64,000 nt of DNA, taken from assembly GCA_963762075.1 (NCBI GenBank), contig CAVXJC010000006.1:62001-126000 (forward strand). The letters run 5' to 3'. Shown one piece after another: positions 1 through 8,960 of this stretch. Source of the DNA: JAOUEA01 sp963762075. GTDB taxonomy: Bacteria; Actinomycetota; UBA4738; HRBIN12. Position 1 is the first letter of the stretch. Each line of letters starts with the position of its first letter. The notes beneath the pieces are model-generated. The model was not told the DNA's origin. It did not search any database and saw only the letters and a list, made by a program, of their open reading frames with translations. A program made the translations under genes and the position numbers.

Positions 1-213
1 TCGAACCCAGGAACCGTAGGCGACCCTCTGTCGGGAGGGAGTCGGTGAATCGGATTGAGATATCGGGCTCGGCTCCCGTCTCGCCGGTCGAAGGTCCGAG
101 GCGACGGCGTAGCTGCCTCCGCATGGCGCGAGGAGCGGGCCGCATGCTGATCTTCACGAGCCCGTGCACGTTGTGGACCAGCGTGCCGTGTGGGGGTCGG
201 AAAGGCTGATGCG

Positions 214-617
214 TCATGCCGCGGCCCCGTGGTACTCGCTTATCAGCCCGCCCAGCACCTTCTGACGTCTGGTCCGCCCCATCGGAACGGGGATCGGGAA
301 GACGCCCACCGTGTCCCGCGGGGCCAGATCGATCCCACGGTGCGCTCGGTGCGCGTCGTAATGGCGCTCGCAGACCTGAAGCAACCTGAGCAGGTGTCTT
401 CGCCCTAACATGACCAACTTCCGTGGGTAGGCCGCCGGGCGAAGGCGGCGAGGAGCATCCGGTCACAACGACGAAGCTTAGGCCGACCGGCGTTTCGCTT
501 CATCACCGCCAGCTGATGGCGAAGCACAAGGATCTCGGCCTCACGCTCGCGAGCATCGCCCTCAGGCGGGACGTGAAGGACAAGACGAAGGATGAGGTAG
601 AGAACCGCGAGAAGCAC
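214..617 (-). pseudogene. Internally deleted integrase-type transposase remnant
   Basis: Two adjoining minus-strand pieces in different frames match the two ends of one IS-type integrase/transposase. The upstream piece (405-617) carries the typical N-terminal helix ending in REAEILVLRHQLAVMKR and a GRPKLRRCDR segment. The downstream piece (214-417) carries the typical C-terminus: LGRRHLLRLLQ, HYDAHRAHRGIDL and VLGGLISEY. The DDE catalytic core that should lie between them is missing and the frame changes at the join near 410, so the element cannot be active. No terminal inverted repeats were found by eye. The family placement is from memory of actinobacterial integrase-core proteins; the deletion itself is directly visible. 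Confidence 0.75.
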
Positions 618-1101
618 CGCGCGATGCTACTTCGTCGCACCTCCAGATAGCGAATCGGGAGTTTGCCACCCCTACAGTCGACGCGGACGGCACCACCCGC
701 GAAGTCACCCGCGACCACGACCTCATCCGCAGGGGGTGACAGCACCGCCGGAGGTGACTCAAGATGGAAATCGGGAGCCCGGCAGGATATTTGCCTGTTT
801 CTAGCCTCAACGGCAGCGTGAGGAGGGGAGCCGATCTGAGCCAGCCGACCATCCGACGGGCGGAGGCACACGATCCGAAGCGAGAACATCGCACCAAGAG
901 CCATCGTTCGCGTGGACTTCTTGGCGTGGAGGACGGGTGTCCCCGGATCGATATCCAACGCCGCGGATCTCACCATCGAAGCCGGGACAGTCTCGACCCG
1001 CGTCAGCGACGATGGATAGACTCGAGGCATGGAGGAGTTCAGCGTGACCGTCGGCTGAGCGGTCCCATGCTCCGTCATTTCCCCCGACTCGAAACCCCCC
1101 G
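618..1101. other. Gene-free stretch beside the transposase remnant
   Basis: No convincing coding region. Open frames on both strands have no recognisable motif, and the longest are continuations of frames antisense to the sulfotransferase. It probably holds the sulfotransferase promoter and debris from the mobile element. Confidence 0.5.
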
Positions 1102-2700
1102 ATGACCGACCGCCGCATCGATGAGCCGTCGATCTTTCCGTTCTTCGTGGGCGCCGGTCGTTCGGGTACCACGCTCGTGCGTGCGATCTTCGACGCTCAT
1201 CCGGACATGGCCGTGCCGGATGAGTCCAATTTCGTGCCGGTCCTGGCGCGCCTGCGCGGCCGGTACGAGGGATCCGACAGCTTCGCCGCTCCGCTTCTCC
1301 TGGACGATCTCCTCGAGCAGAGACGATTTCGACGGTGGCGGCTCTCGAGGGACGAGGTCCAGATGGCGTTCGACGACGCCCCGCCCGCGGACTACGCGGA
1401 GGCAGTCCGGCTGTTGTTCGCGCTCTACGCGCAGCGCCACGGGAAGACTCGCTACGGCGACAAGACACCGAGCTACGTGCTGCACATCCCTCTCCTCGCC
1501 GACCTGTTTCCGGAGTCTCGATTCGTCCACGTCATCAGGGACGGGCGCGACGTTGCGCTATCGCTCCTCGATGTGGACTTCGGTCCGAGAAGCGTCGGGG
1601 CGGCGGCACAGCTGTGGAAGGCGCACGTAACGGCTGGGCGCGATGCCGGGCGTCGACTGGGTGCTGGCCGGTATCGAGAGGTTCGCTACGAGGATCTCCT
1701 GGACGACCCCGAGACCGCGGTCAAGTCGATCTGCATGTTCATCGACCTGCCCTTCGAGCCCGAGATGCTTCGATACTTCGAACGGGCCGCGAACATCACA
1801 TCGCCGAGCGCGTGGAGTCGTCGGCACATCGTCCTTCCCCCGACGAAGGGCCTACGCGACTGGAGACGCCAGATGCCGAAGAAGGAGGTCGCCCTCTTCG
1901 AGGAGCTCGCCGGCGATCTCCTGATGGAGGTCGGCTACGAGAGAGAGATGGGTGCACCCCCGGCCTCGGTGCGATTGAGGGCACGTACCGCCGAATGGAG
2001 CAGGCGCATGCGGCGCCTGGCTCTGAAGTCGAGAAGGTCGCGAAAGGGAGGCGCGCGGGCGAAGAAGCCAGGGCCTCCGTCTTTCCTCCTCCTCAACTCG
2101 CCGCATGACCGCCAGGAGGTGATGTCCTTTCTCATCGCCAAGGAGGCGGCGAACGAACCGGATGTGGCGGCATTTCGAGAGCGCAGCCTAGGAAATCAGC
2201 TTCTCACGCTCGGTGAGGTCGCGACCTGGATGTCGAAGCAAGACATGGTTGATGGAGAGGGGCCACGAGCGGACATCCTTGAGTACATGGGTACGGATCC
2301 TTGGCCGCTGCGGCACCCAGCTACGGAGGGGGGAGTGCTCGACGCCCTGCGCTCGCTGAGCTTGAGGCTCGCACGCATCTACGGGTGGCAGCCCTTTCAG
2401 GCAAGCACGTTCGTTCTCACCGGCTTCCCGCCCTTGATCGCAGCGATTCGATCGCAGGCCGTCGGCGGGATTCCCTTGAGCTCCACGACCCGGATCGTGC
2501 TGGACGTCGACCCGGCCGCGACTCCGCGCGACGTGATGCAGCAGTACAGTCGCGTTCGGGACCGCCTCACCGCTGCGAGATCTCAAGCCCGTCAGCGAGA
2601 AGGACCTCAAGCTCGCGGAGTTCGTCGCGGTGCGTTCCACCATGGATCGGCACCACTTGATCGGGTTGTGGAACGATCAGTACCCGGACTGGGTGTATGA
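1102..2700 (+). CDS. Sulfotransferase-family protein with fused, frameshifted C-terminal domain
   Basis: Residues 1-290 are a PAPS-dependent sulfotransferase. The 5'-phosphosulfate loop is GAGRSGTT (residues 17-24) and the 3'-phosphate site is FVHVIRDGRDVALS (141-154). The family moves sulfate from PAPS to a hydroxyl or amine of a carbohydrate, lipid or peptide; the acceptor cannot be told. A basic linker (about 295-325) leads to a second domain (about 330-492) that looks like an actinobacterial protein of unknown function (LLTLGEVATWM, GGVLDALRSLS, RIYGWQPFQASTFVLTG). The last 40 residues of this frame are out-of-frame translation; see the next entry. The fusion is unusual and may reflect insertion debris, since a transposase remnant lies just upstream. 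Confidence 0.8.
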   Translation: MTDRRIDEPSIFPFFVGAGRSGTTLVRAIFDAHPDMAVPDESNFVPVLARLRGRYEGSDSFAAPLLLDDLLEQRRFRRWRLSRDEVQMAFDDAPPADYAEAVRLLFALYAQRHGKTRYGDKTPSYVLHIPLLADLFPESRFVHVIRDGRDVALSLLDVDFGPRSVGAAAQLWKAHVTAGRDAGRRLGAGRYREVRYEDLLDDPETAVKSICMFIDLPFEPEMLRYFERAANITSPSAWSRRHIVLPPTKGLRDWRRQMPKKEVALFEELAGDLLMEVGYEREMGAPPASVRLRARTAEWSRRMRRLALKSRRSRKGGARAKKPGPPSFLLLNSPHDRQEVMSFLIAKEAANEPDVAAFRERSLGNQLLTLGEVATWMSKQDMVDGEGPRADILEYMGTDPWPLRHPATEGGVLDALRSLSLRLARIYGWQPFQASTFVLTGFPPLIAAIRSQAVGGIPLSSTTRIVLDVDPAATPRDVMQQYSRVRDRLTAARSQARQREGPQARGVRRGAFHHGSAPLDRVVERSVPGLGV

Positions 2701-2764
2701 CGATCCAGACGCGTTTCACCACGACGCAGTGCTCGCGCGTCGACGAATATTGGATCCTTGGTAG
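2089..2764 (+). pseudogene. Unknown-function domain completed only after a frameshift near 2578
   Basis: After RVRDRLTAAR the coding signal jumps to another forward frame and reads LKPVSEKDLKLAEFV, then LWNDQYPDWVYDD, and stops at TAG 2762-2764. This is the kind of ending expected for the unknown domain: an SEKHL-type motif and a W-N-x-Q-Y-P-x-W motif. One base gained or two lost near 2575-2582 explains the break. Whether it is a genuine mutation or a sequence error cannot be decided here. The domain family has no function I can name. Confidence 0.65.
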
Positions 2765-2871
2765 CACCACGGATCCGGAATCCCGCTCAGTGCAATGCTG
2801 GGCAGCTTCGCAGCGCTCACGAAGCAAGGAGCCCCGGCCGCTTCCTCCTGTCACCTCTCGCGCGGCAGCCT

Positions 2872-3565
2872 CTAGGGACCGATCTGCACGGTGATCTCGT
2901 CCAGATCGCCATGGAAGACGTCGTCGGTCGTTGTCTTCGCGCCCACCATGGCCCCAGCGCTGTTGTCGATGGTCCCGGCGATCGCCGTCTTCTCTGAACT
3001 GGCGCCCGTCCACCACCGCGATCACCTGGGTGGGCGTCTTGATGCATTGCAGCCGGTGAGCCGCGCCGTCCATGATGTCGGGCTTGGCGGTCTTCGAGAC
3101 CGAGGCGACGTCTCCTCTGAAGGTGCACTTCAGCTTTCCTACGGCACCAAGTCTCTTGAAGTTCTTGATTTCCATTTTCCAATCGCCGCCGGCCGATGAG
3201 CCGAGACCCTTTCGCACGACGTCGTAGCTGTCGTCTTGGATCGGCCCCACGAGCCTGACCCAGGCTGTGACGGTGATGTCCTGGTCGAAGGGATCGAGGC
3301 TGTCGTTATCGGTGGGAACCGTGACGTTGGAGTCGATCCCGTTGAAGCCATATGCCGTGCCGGACGCGATCCCTGGTTTGCCGAGCGTCACCGTTGAGCT
3401 GATCTGGCCGTGGTTTCCGTGACCCGATGTGTCCGTCATGGTCGAGCCGGAGGTCTCGTCCATGTGCCACTCTGCCCGCAGATCCGCCAGCGCTCCCGTC
3501 GCGGTCGCGACAACGAACAGCACAAGCGGAATGCCCAGTCCAAGTGTCCGCTTGAGACTACGCAC
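2872..3565 (-). pseudogene. Secreted LamG/concanavalin-like protein, frameshifted near 2985
   Basis: The start is taken as GTG 3565, preceded by AGGGAGG, giving a signal peptide with the core LGLGIPLVLFVVATATGALA. The mature part is a LamG-type jelly roll: AEWHMDETSG, DTSGHGNHG, YGFNGIDS, ITVTAWVRL, KTPTQVIAVVDG. Such domains bind carbohydrate or act as surface adhesion modules. After VVDG the frame shifts. The correct continuation (GASSEKTAIAGTIDNSAG ... DDVFHGDLDEITVQIGP, stop TAG at 2872-2874) lies in another frame, consistent with one extra G in the GGG run near 2985. Corrected, it would be about 230 residues, a complete single LamG domain. Confidence 0.7.
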
Positions 3566-3787
3566 GCTCGCCTCCCTGAGGTCGCGGGGGTTGTGGAGGA
3601 CCCCGAAGATGTACGTCCGCTTGCGGCGGGACGTGCCACAAGCCTGGCGACCAACTCTACGAATCCAAGACCGACTGATCAACCTCGTTACTCGTTAGCG
3701 TCGTCGTTTCCATCCGGCTGATGTTCGGATCCGCGAGAAGGGAAGCTATCGTATGACTCGCGATCGTTGGAATCGGCCGGTGTCCAT

Positions 3788-4924
3788 CTACATCTCCCGC
3801 AGGGACTGGGCGAGCCGGTCGACATCGGCTTCGTCGTTGAACGCGTGCAAGGAGATCCTGAGTCCATCTCCTCGACTCCCGCACACGATCCGGTGATCGG
3901 ATGCGAGGCGTGCGGCCGTGATGTCAGGGCGGTGTCGTGCGTGCCGCAACGACACGATGTGGGGCGAAGCTCCCGGATCGCCGAGTTGCCGGAACGGGCG
4001 CCAGCCGAGCCCTTCTACCTGGGCGACGAGTCGCGCCGCCAGGTTCGTGGCGTGTTGCCGGATGCGGCCGAAGCCGGCCGACGACAAGATCGCGATGGAC
4101 GACTCGAGTCCGACCACGGACGCGTACGACATCGTCGAGAGCTCGAAGCGCCGTGCGTCGTTGGCCAGTCTGAGCGTTCGAGCGTCGAACGCGAAGGGGT
4201 TGTTCGTCCCCTTCCAGCCGACCAGCTGAGGGAGACGATCGCAGAAGTGTGGAGCGACCGCGAGTAGTGCCACGCCGCCGTGGCTCGACAGCCATTTGTA
4301 GCCGCTCGTGACCACTGCGTCCGCACCCCATCGCTTCATATCGACAGGGCTAGCTCCGGCGATCTGCGTCGCGTCGACCACCACACGAGCGCCGGCCTCA
4401 TGAGCCCGCGCCGCTACGCGCCCGACCTCGATCTGAGAGCCGGTCGCGTACTGAACGGCGCCGAACGTGACCACTGACGTCGTCAGATCGATCGCGTCCT
4501 CGAGATCGTGCGTGAGGTCTCGATCCGCGCGATCCTCGACGAAGCGGAGCTCGATCTCACGACGCTCGGCGGCCGCCAGCCACGGGTAGGTCACGCTAGG
4601 GAAATCCGTTGACACCAAGACGACGGTCCCGCGATCCGCTTCGAGCAGCGACGCGATCTGACCGAGGCCTTCACTCGCACTCCCGACGACGGCGACGGCA
4701 TCGGGGGTGGTCCCGAGCAGCTCGGCCCCGGCCGAGCGGACGCTATCGAGGGTCTCGGCCTCCTGTTGATCGCTGAGGTAGAGGTTCCCGTGCTGAGCCG
4801 TCCGCTCCATGAAGGCGTGCATCGCCTCGACGGCCGGGATCGGTACCAGGCCTAGGGCGGCCTGGTTGAGATACGTACATCGCTCGAGGGCGGCGTAGAA
4901 GTCGCGAGGGACGAGTGAGGACAT
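3788..4924 (-). CDS. Class V aminotransferase / cysteine desulfurase-like PLP enzyme
   Basis: 378 residues from ATG 4924, which has a good ribosome site (GGGAGGTG) 6 bases upstream. Fold-type I PLP enzyme: substrate-side YLNQAALGLVP near residue 18, PLP-ring aspartate D184 in VVVDATQ, and Schiff-base lysine K210 in TSGYKWLSSHGG. The family includes cysteine desulfurases, isopenicillin-N epimerase-like proteins and kynureninase-like enzymes. No catalytic-loop cysteine typical of desulfurases is evident, so a role in Fe-S assembly is not supported. It stands alone, with no sufBCD or isc genes nearby. Substrate unknown. Confidence 0.8.
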   Translation of the reverse strand: MSSLVPRDFYAALERCTYLNQAALGLVPIPAVEAMHAFMERTAQHGNLYLSDQQEAETLDSVRSAGAELLGTTPDAVAVVGSASEGLGQIASLLEADRGTVVLVSTDFPSVTYPWLAAAERREIELRFVEDRADRDLTHDLEDAIDLTTSVVTFGAVQYATGSQIEVGRVAARAHEAGARVVVDATQIAGASPVDMKRWGADAVVTSGYKWLSSHGGVALLAVAPHFCDRLPQLVGWKGTNNPFAFDARTLRLANDARRFELSTMSYASVVGLESSIAILSSAGFGRIRQHATNLAARLVAQVEGLGWRPFRQLGDPGASPHIVSLRHARHRPDITAARLASDHRIVCGSRGDGLRISLHAFNDEADVDRLAQSLREM

Positions 4925-5331
4925 GGACGCACCTCCCGAGTGGGACCAACGAGCCCAAGCGTAGACGCCCATGTACCAAGGCGAGCGACCTGATCAACGT
5001 TCGTAGCCCGAACAGTGTGAAACGGGAGCGGGGTGGGCGTCGTCCGCGAAGTCACCGACCGAAAGCACCGGTCGCACGCCTCCATGACCGGTTCGCGCCG
5101 AGGTCTGCGTCACCTCGGAGGCCCCGTGGGAGCAGTCCAGGGTCGTGGCCGCGCGGCGCTGACGGTCGATGAGCTGTCGTTGATACGCGAGAGCCCGGTC
5201 AGGCATCGCTTGGGTCGTTCCGCGAGCACGCCTGGTCCGTCCGCGGAGACTGAGCCAGTAGGTGCGTTCAGTCGGTTGATGGTTGGTCGGTGGTGGTGGT
5301 TCCTTCGTTCGTTCGTTGGTCGGTCGGTCGG
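4925..5331. other. Gene-free spacer with short tandem repeats near the tRNA
   Basis: No coding region is supported. The right end (about 5282-5331) is low-complexity: runs of GGT, then TTCG three times, then GGTC/GTCG three times, lying directly 3' of the tRNA on the minus strand. No clear rho-independent hairpin is seen. Confidence 0.5.
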
Positions 5332-5413
5332 TGGGAGGAGGAGGATTCGAACCTCCGTAGGCATCGCCGGCGACTTTACAGGCCGCTCCCTTTGGCCACT
5401 CGGGCATCCTCCC
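5332..5413 (-). tRNA. tRNA-Tyr (anticodon GTA)
   Basis: On the minus strand, acceptor stem GGGAGGA (5413-5407) pairs with TCCTCCC (5339-5333), with discriminator A at 5332. The D arm starts CCCGAGTGGCC, the anticodon loop is CTGTAAA (GTA) with stem GCGGC/GTCGC, and there is a long class II variable arm. The T arm is GGAGG-TTCGAAT-CCTCC. Length 82 nt. CCA is not encoded (the gene is followed by CCG), so it must be added by the CCA-adding enzyme. Confidence 0.95.
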
Positions 5414-5507
5414 GTGGTGCGCCCCCGAGGATAGCGGAACCGTCTTTCCGTTCCGCACCGGCTTCCACGACCCAGCGTGCCCACCTCGTCGGCGGTATCC
5501 TTCGCCC

Positions 5508-6005
5508 ATGGCGAAAGACCAGTTCTCCTTCGACATCGTGAGCGAGGTCGACATGCAGGAGGTCCGCAACGCGGTCGATCAGACGGGCCGCGAGCTCTCA
5601 CAGCGCTTCGACTTCAAGGGCACCGAGACATCCATCAAACTCGGTGACGACTCGATCGAGCTGCACTCGGCCACCGAGGACCGCCTCAAGGCGGCATGGC
5701 AGGTACTGCAGGAGCGGGCCGTGAAGCGCAGCATCCCTCTCAAGGCCCTGCAGGCCGGCGCGATCGAAGACGCGGCCAAGGGCACCGCCCGCCAGAGGGT
5801 CACGATCGTCACGGGCATCAGCGACGAGAAGACCAAGGAGATCTCGAAGTTCGTTCGGCAGGCGGTGCCGAAGATCCAGACCCAGATCCAGGGAACCCAG
5901 GTGCGGGTGCTCGGCAAGAGCAAGGACGACCTGCAGGCGGCGATCCGCGCCGTGAAGGAACACGACTTCGGTCTCGCCCTGCAATTCACGAACTACCGCC
6001 CTTAG
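5508..6005 (+). CDS. YajQ-family nucleotide-binding protein
   Basis: 165 residues, normal for the family. It starts MAKDQFSFDIVSEVD and contains the hallmark QRFDFKGTE, SATEDRLKAAWQVLQ and a C-terminal VRVLGKSKDDLQAAI...HDFGLALQFTNYR. YajQ proteins have two ferredoxin-like folds; some bind cyclic di-GMP and act with transcription factors, and the role in actinobacteria is not established. Cytosolic. Divergent from tRNA-Tyr with a 94-bp spacer that must hold both promoters. Confidence 0.95.
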   Translation: MAKDQFSFDIVSEVDMQEVRNAVDQTGRELSQRFDFKGTETSIKLGDDSIELHSATEDRLKAAWQVLQERAVKRSIPLKALQAGAIEDAAKGTARQRVTIVTGISDEKTKEISKFVRQAVPKIQTQIQGTQVRVLGKSKDDLQAAIRAVKEHDFGLALQFTNYRP

Positions 6006-6089
6006 CTGACCGCGGCTGCGGTTCTGGCCCGCGCATTGCGTGCGTGGCCGGGCCGCGGGTACCCTTTCCCGACTCAGGAGGTGGGAAGC

Positions 6090-7472
6090 GTGGATCTCGA
6101 TCGACTCAAGGCACGCGCGGCGGAGATCGCCGACAGGGAAACGAAGGATTGGCTGGCGCGAACGCGGGCGTCGGAGAGGCTCTTCCAGCGCGCGATCAAG
6201 TCACTGCCGAACGGCGTGGTGTCGAACTTCCAGGCAGGCGATCCGTACCCGGTGTATCTCGCTCACGGCAAGGGCTCCACGGTGACCGACGTCGACGGCA
6301 ACGACTACGTCGACTTCCACGGCGGGTTCGGCGTGAACGTGGTCGGGCACGCGCACCCGAAGATCGTGGAGGCCATCAAGAAGGCGGCCGACGACGCCAT
6401 CCACTTCGCAGTCACGACGGAGACCACGGTCGCGCTCGCCGAGGAGATCTGCGAGCGGTTCCAGGTCGATCAGATGCGGTTCGTGAACTCGGGCACAGAG
6501 GCGACGATGGACGCCATCAGGGTCGCCCGCGCAGCGACCGGTCGCGACAAGATCATCAAGATGGAGGGCTCGTACCACGGCCACCACGACTCGGTGCTGT
6601 TCTCGGTGGTGCCCGAGGCCGACGTGCTCGACCTGCGACACAACGTCGACCATAGCGGCAAGCCTTGGTACACGACGCAGCCGACCAGCAAGGGAGTGCC
6701 GGCAGCGCTGTGGGACACCACGATCGTCACGCCTTTCAACGACGCATCGGCGGTCGACGCGGCGTTTACCGACAACCCTGACGAGATCGCTGCCGTCATC
6801 CTCGAGCCGGTGATGATGAATATCGGCATCGTGGTGCCTGCCGATGGGTATCTGCAGGCCCTGAAAGACACGTGTGAGAAGCACGGGGCCGTGTTGATCT
6901 TCGACGAGGTCAAATGCGGAGGCACGATCGCCTACGGAGGCGCCGCGGAGCGGTTCGGCGTCGTGCCGCACCTCGCCGCGTGGGCCAAGGCGATCGGCGG
7001 CGGTGCGACGACAGGAGCCTTCGGAGGAGACGCCTCCATCATGGAGTTCGTCACGAAGGGCGCGGCGCAACAAGGCACGTTCAACGGCAACCCGCTCTCG
7101 TCGGCGGTCGGCCTCGCCGCGCTCACCCAGGTGCTCACCCGCGATGCATACGACCACCTCGGCAAGCTCGGCACGATGCTGGCCGAGGGGTGCAACCGGG
7201 CGATCGCCGACGGCGGCATACCGGCGCACACGGTCGATCTCGGCGCGAAGGGCTGCGTCTCCTACCGCGACGAGCCGCTCACGAACTATCGCGACTTCCT
7301 CGAGACGATCCCGGAGATCTACTGGGCGTCGTATCCGTTCATGGTGAACCGGGGCATCTTCATGACCCCCGGCGACGAGGAGCAGTGGACGATCTCGGTG
7401 CAGCACACCGAGGACGACATCAGCAAGTACGTCGACGCGTTCGGCGAGTTCTGCCAGGAGCTGACCGCGTAG
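6090..7472 (+). CDS. Class III aminotransferase, GSAM-like
   Basis: 460 residues from GTG 6090, chosen because AGGAGG lies 8 bases upstream. Fold-type I class III PLP enzyme: VDFHGGFGVNVVGHAHP near residue 75, the NSGTEATMDAIRVARA phosphate loop, EGSYHGHHDS, and catalytic lysine K300 in AAWAKAIGGGATTGAFGG. It resembles glutamate-1-semialdehyde 2,1-aminomutase in its motifs, but no tetrapyrrole genes are nearby and it diverges around the lysine, so it is more safely called an aspartate-aminotransferase-superfamily enzyme of unknown substrate. It is followed by a hairpin and a PLP decarboxylase. The two may share a pathway. Confidence 0.85.
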   Translation: MDLDRLKARAAEIADRETKDWLARTRASERLFQRAIKSLPNGVVSNFQAGDPYPVYLAHGKGSTVTDVDGNDYVDFHGGFGVNVVGHAHPKIVEAIKKAADDAIHFAVTTETTVALAEEICERFQVDQMRFVNSGTEATMDAIRVARAATGRDKIIKMEGSYHGHHDSVLFSVVPEADVLDLRHNVDHSGKPWYTTQPTSKGVPAALWDTTIVTPFNDASAVDAAFTDNPDEIAAVILEPVMMNIGIVVPADGYLQALKDTCEKHGAVLIFDEVKCGGTIAYGGAAERFGVVPHLAAWAKAIGGGATTGAFGGDASIMEFVTKGAAQQGTFNGNPLSSAVGLAALTQVLTRDAYDHLGKLGTMLAEGCNRAIADGGIPAHTVDLGAKGCVSYRDEPLTNYRDFLETIPEIYWASYPFMVNRGIFMTPGDEEQWTISVQHTEDDISKYVDAFGEFCQELTA

Positions 7473-7504
7473 CTGTCCTTGCGGTGACGAGCGTCAAGCA
7501 CGAA

Positions 7505-7528
7505 GGGGCCGGCCTCCGCGCCGGCCCC
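7505..7528 (+). terminator. GC-rich hairpin after the class III aminotransferase
   Basis: Perfect inverted repeat GGGGCCGGC (7505-7513) and GCCGGCCCC (7520-7528) with a 6-base loop, 33 bp past the stop. It is followed by only a weak T-rich stretch (CCGTGTTTCC), so it is a probable but not textbook intrinsic terminator. Confidence 0.6.
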
Positions 7529-7561
7529 TCCGTGTTTCCTCGGGGAGGGTGGCAGATCGAC

Positions 7562-8944
7562 ATGGCCGACATGCACCGCTACACCGATGAGACCGACGCA
7601 CTCTCGAGGGCGATCGTGGCCTATGCCCGCAGCCGCATCGCGAGCCCGCAGCCGCTCGACGGTTCGGCCACCGGTGAGGAGCTCTCCCGCCGGGCGGGCG
7701 AGACGATCACGCCCGGTGGCATCGGCGGCGAGGAAGCATTGCGACTGTGGGCAGAGGTGCTCGCACCGGCGACGATCTCGACGGATCACCCGTCGTCGAT
7801 GGCGTTCGTGCCGGGGGCACCCACCAAGGCCGCGGTGCTCTTCGACCTGGTGGTGGGCGCATCCTCGACGATCGCAGCCGGGTGGATCGACGGCGCGGGC
7901 GCGATCTGGGCCGAGAACCAGGCGCTGCGGTGGCTCGCCGATCTGGCCGGCTTTCCGGCTGCAGCCGGTGGGGTCTTCGTGAGTGGCGGCTCCGCGGGCA
8001 ACCTCTCGGCACTCGTCGCGGCTCGGGCTCGGGCGGCCAGCGTGCTCGGTGGACGTCCGGCGGGCGGCTGGAAGATCGCGGTGGCCGAGAGCGTGCACTC
8101 CTCGGTCGCGACCGCCGCCCGCGTGATCGACGTGGACATCGTGCAGGTACCCGGCGACGAACGCGGGCGGCTCACCGGAGCCGCGCTCGCGGAGACGCTC
8201 GACGGTCTCGACGCCGAGGAGCGTGCTGGTGTGTTCGCCGTCGTCGCGAGCGCAGGCGCGACCAACGCCGGCACCGTCGACGACCTCGCCGGTGTCGCAG
8301 ACGCCTCCGCGGCCCACGAGCTCTGGTTCCACGTCGACGGAGCTTACGGGGGGGCTGGACTCGTCGCCCCCACTGTGCGCGATCGCTACCGGGGCATCGA
8401 GCGAGCCGACTCGTTCATCGTCGATCCCCACAAGTGGCTGTTCGCGCCGTACGACTGCTGCGCACTCGTGTACCGAGACCCCACGTCTGCCCATGGAGTC
8501 TTCCGCCAGGAAGCGAGCTACCTCGACACCGTCAACCGACCCGACGCGGCCTGGAGCGAGTGGAATCCGGCGAACTACGCGTATCACTTGTCGCGACGGG
8601 CCCGCGGGTTGCCCCTGTGGTTCTCGCTCGCGACCTACGGCACCGATGCGTACCGCGAGGCGGTGGAAGACGTGCTCTCCCTCACCAGGGCAACGGCCGA
8701 GGAGATCCGCTCACGCGACGAGCTCGAGCTCGTGATGGAACCGGAGTTGTCGGTCGTGCTGTTCCGCCGGCGCGGGTGGGTTGATGTCGACTACGAGGCA
8801 TGGTGGCGGCGACTGCTCGATGCGCAGCTCGCCTTCGTGCAACCGACATCGTGGAGGGGCGAAAAGCTCGCGCGCCTGTGTTTCGTGAATCCGAGCACGA
8901 CGATCGACCACGTTCGAGCTGTGCTCGGCACGATGACCTCGTGA
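7562..8944 (+). CDS. Group II PLP-dependent decarboxylase
   Basis: 460 residues from ATG 7562; a second in-frame ATG is at 7571. Motifs of the glutamate/aromatic amino acid decarboxylase family: FVSGGSAGNLSALVAAR (cofactor loop), ASAGATNAGTVDD, FHVDGAYGG (aspartate to the pyridine nitrogen) and SFIVDPHKWLFAPYDC with Schiff-base K291. The N-terminal TISTDHPSSMAFVPG substrate-side motif fits aromatic-L-amino-acid decarboxylase-like enzymes better than glutamate decarboxylase. The product would be an amine and CO2. Length is normal. It ends 17 bp from the convergent htpX-like gene. Confidence 0.85.
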   Translation: MADMHRYTDETDALSRAIVAYARSRIASPQPLDGSATGEELSRRAGETITPGGIGGEEALRLWAEVLAPATISTDHPSSMAFVPGAPTKAAVLFDLVVGASSTIAAGWIDGAGAIWAENQALRWLADLAGFPAAAGGVFVSGGSAGNLSALVAARARAASVLGGRPAGGWKIAVAESVHSSVATAARVIDVDIVQVPGDERGRLTGAALAETLDGLDAEERAGVFAVVASAGATNAGTVDDLAGVADASAAHELWFHVDGAYGGAGLVAPTVRDRYRGIERADSFIVDPHKWLFAPYDCCALVYRDPTSAHGVFRQEASYLDTVNRPDAAWSEWNPANYAYHLSRRARGLPLWFSLATYGTDAYREAVEDVLSLTRATAEEIRSRDELELVMEPELSVVLFRRRGWVDVDYEAWWRRLLDAQLAFVQPTSWRGEKLARLCFVNPSTTIDHVRAVLGTMTS

Positions 8945-8960
8945 GTGCCGGGCCGAGCCC

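Noticed and set aside
764..1105. Possible small gene before the sulfotransferase
   Set aside because: No domain, no ribosome site, Arg-rich shadow composition and overlap with the sulfotransferase start.
1..3700. Prophage or integrative element
   Set aside because: Only a deleted transposase and two damaged genes are present; no integrase, phage structural or conjugation gene, and no attachment site was found.
3788..4924. Cysteine desulfurase (sufS/iscS)
   Set aside because: No Fe-S assembly genes nearby and no clear catalytic-loop cysteine; only the class V fold is supported.
6090..7472. hemL (glutamate-1-semialdehyde aminomutase) of heme synthesis
   Set aside because: General motifs fit, but no other tetrapyrrole genes are near and the active-site flank differs; a specific name would overstate the evidence.
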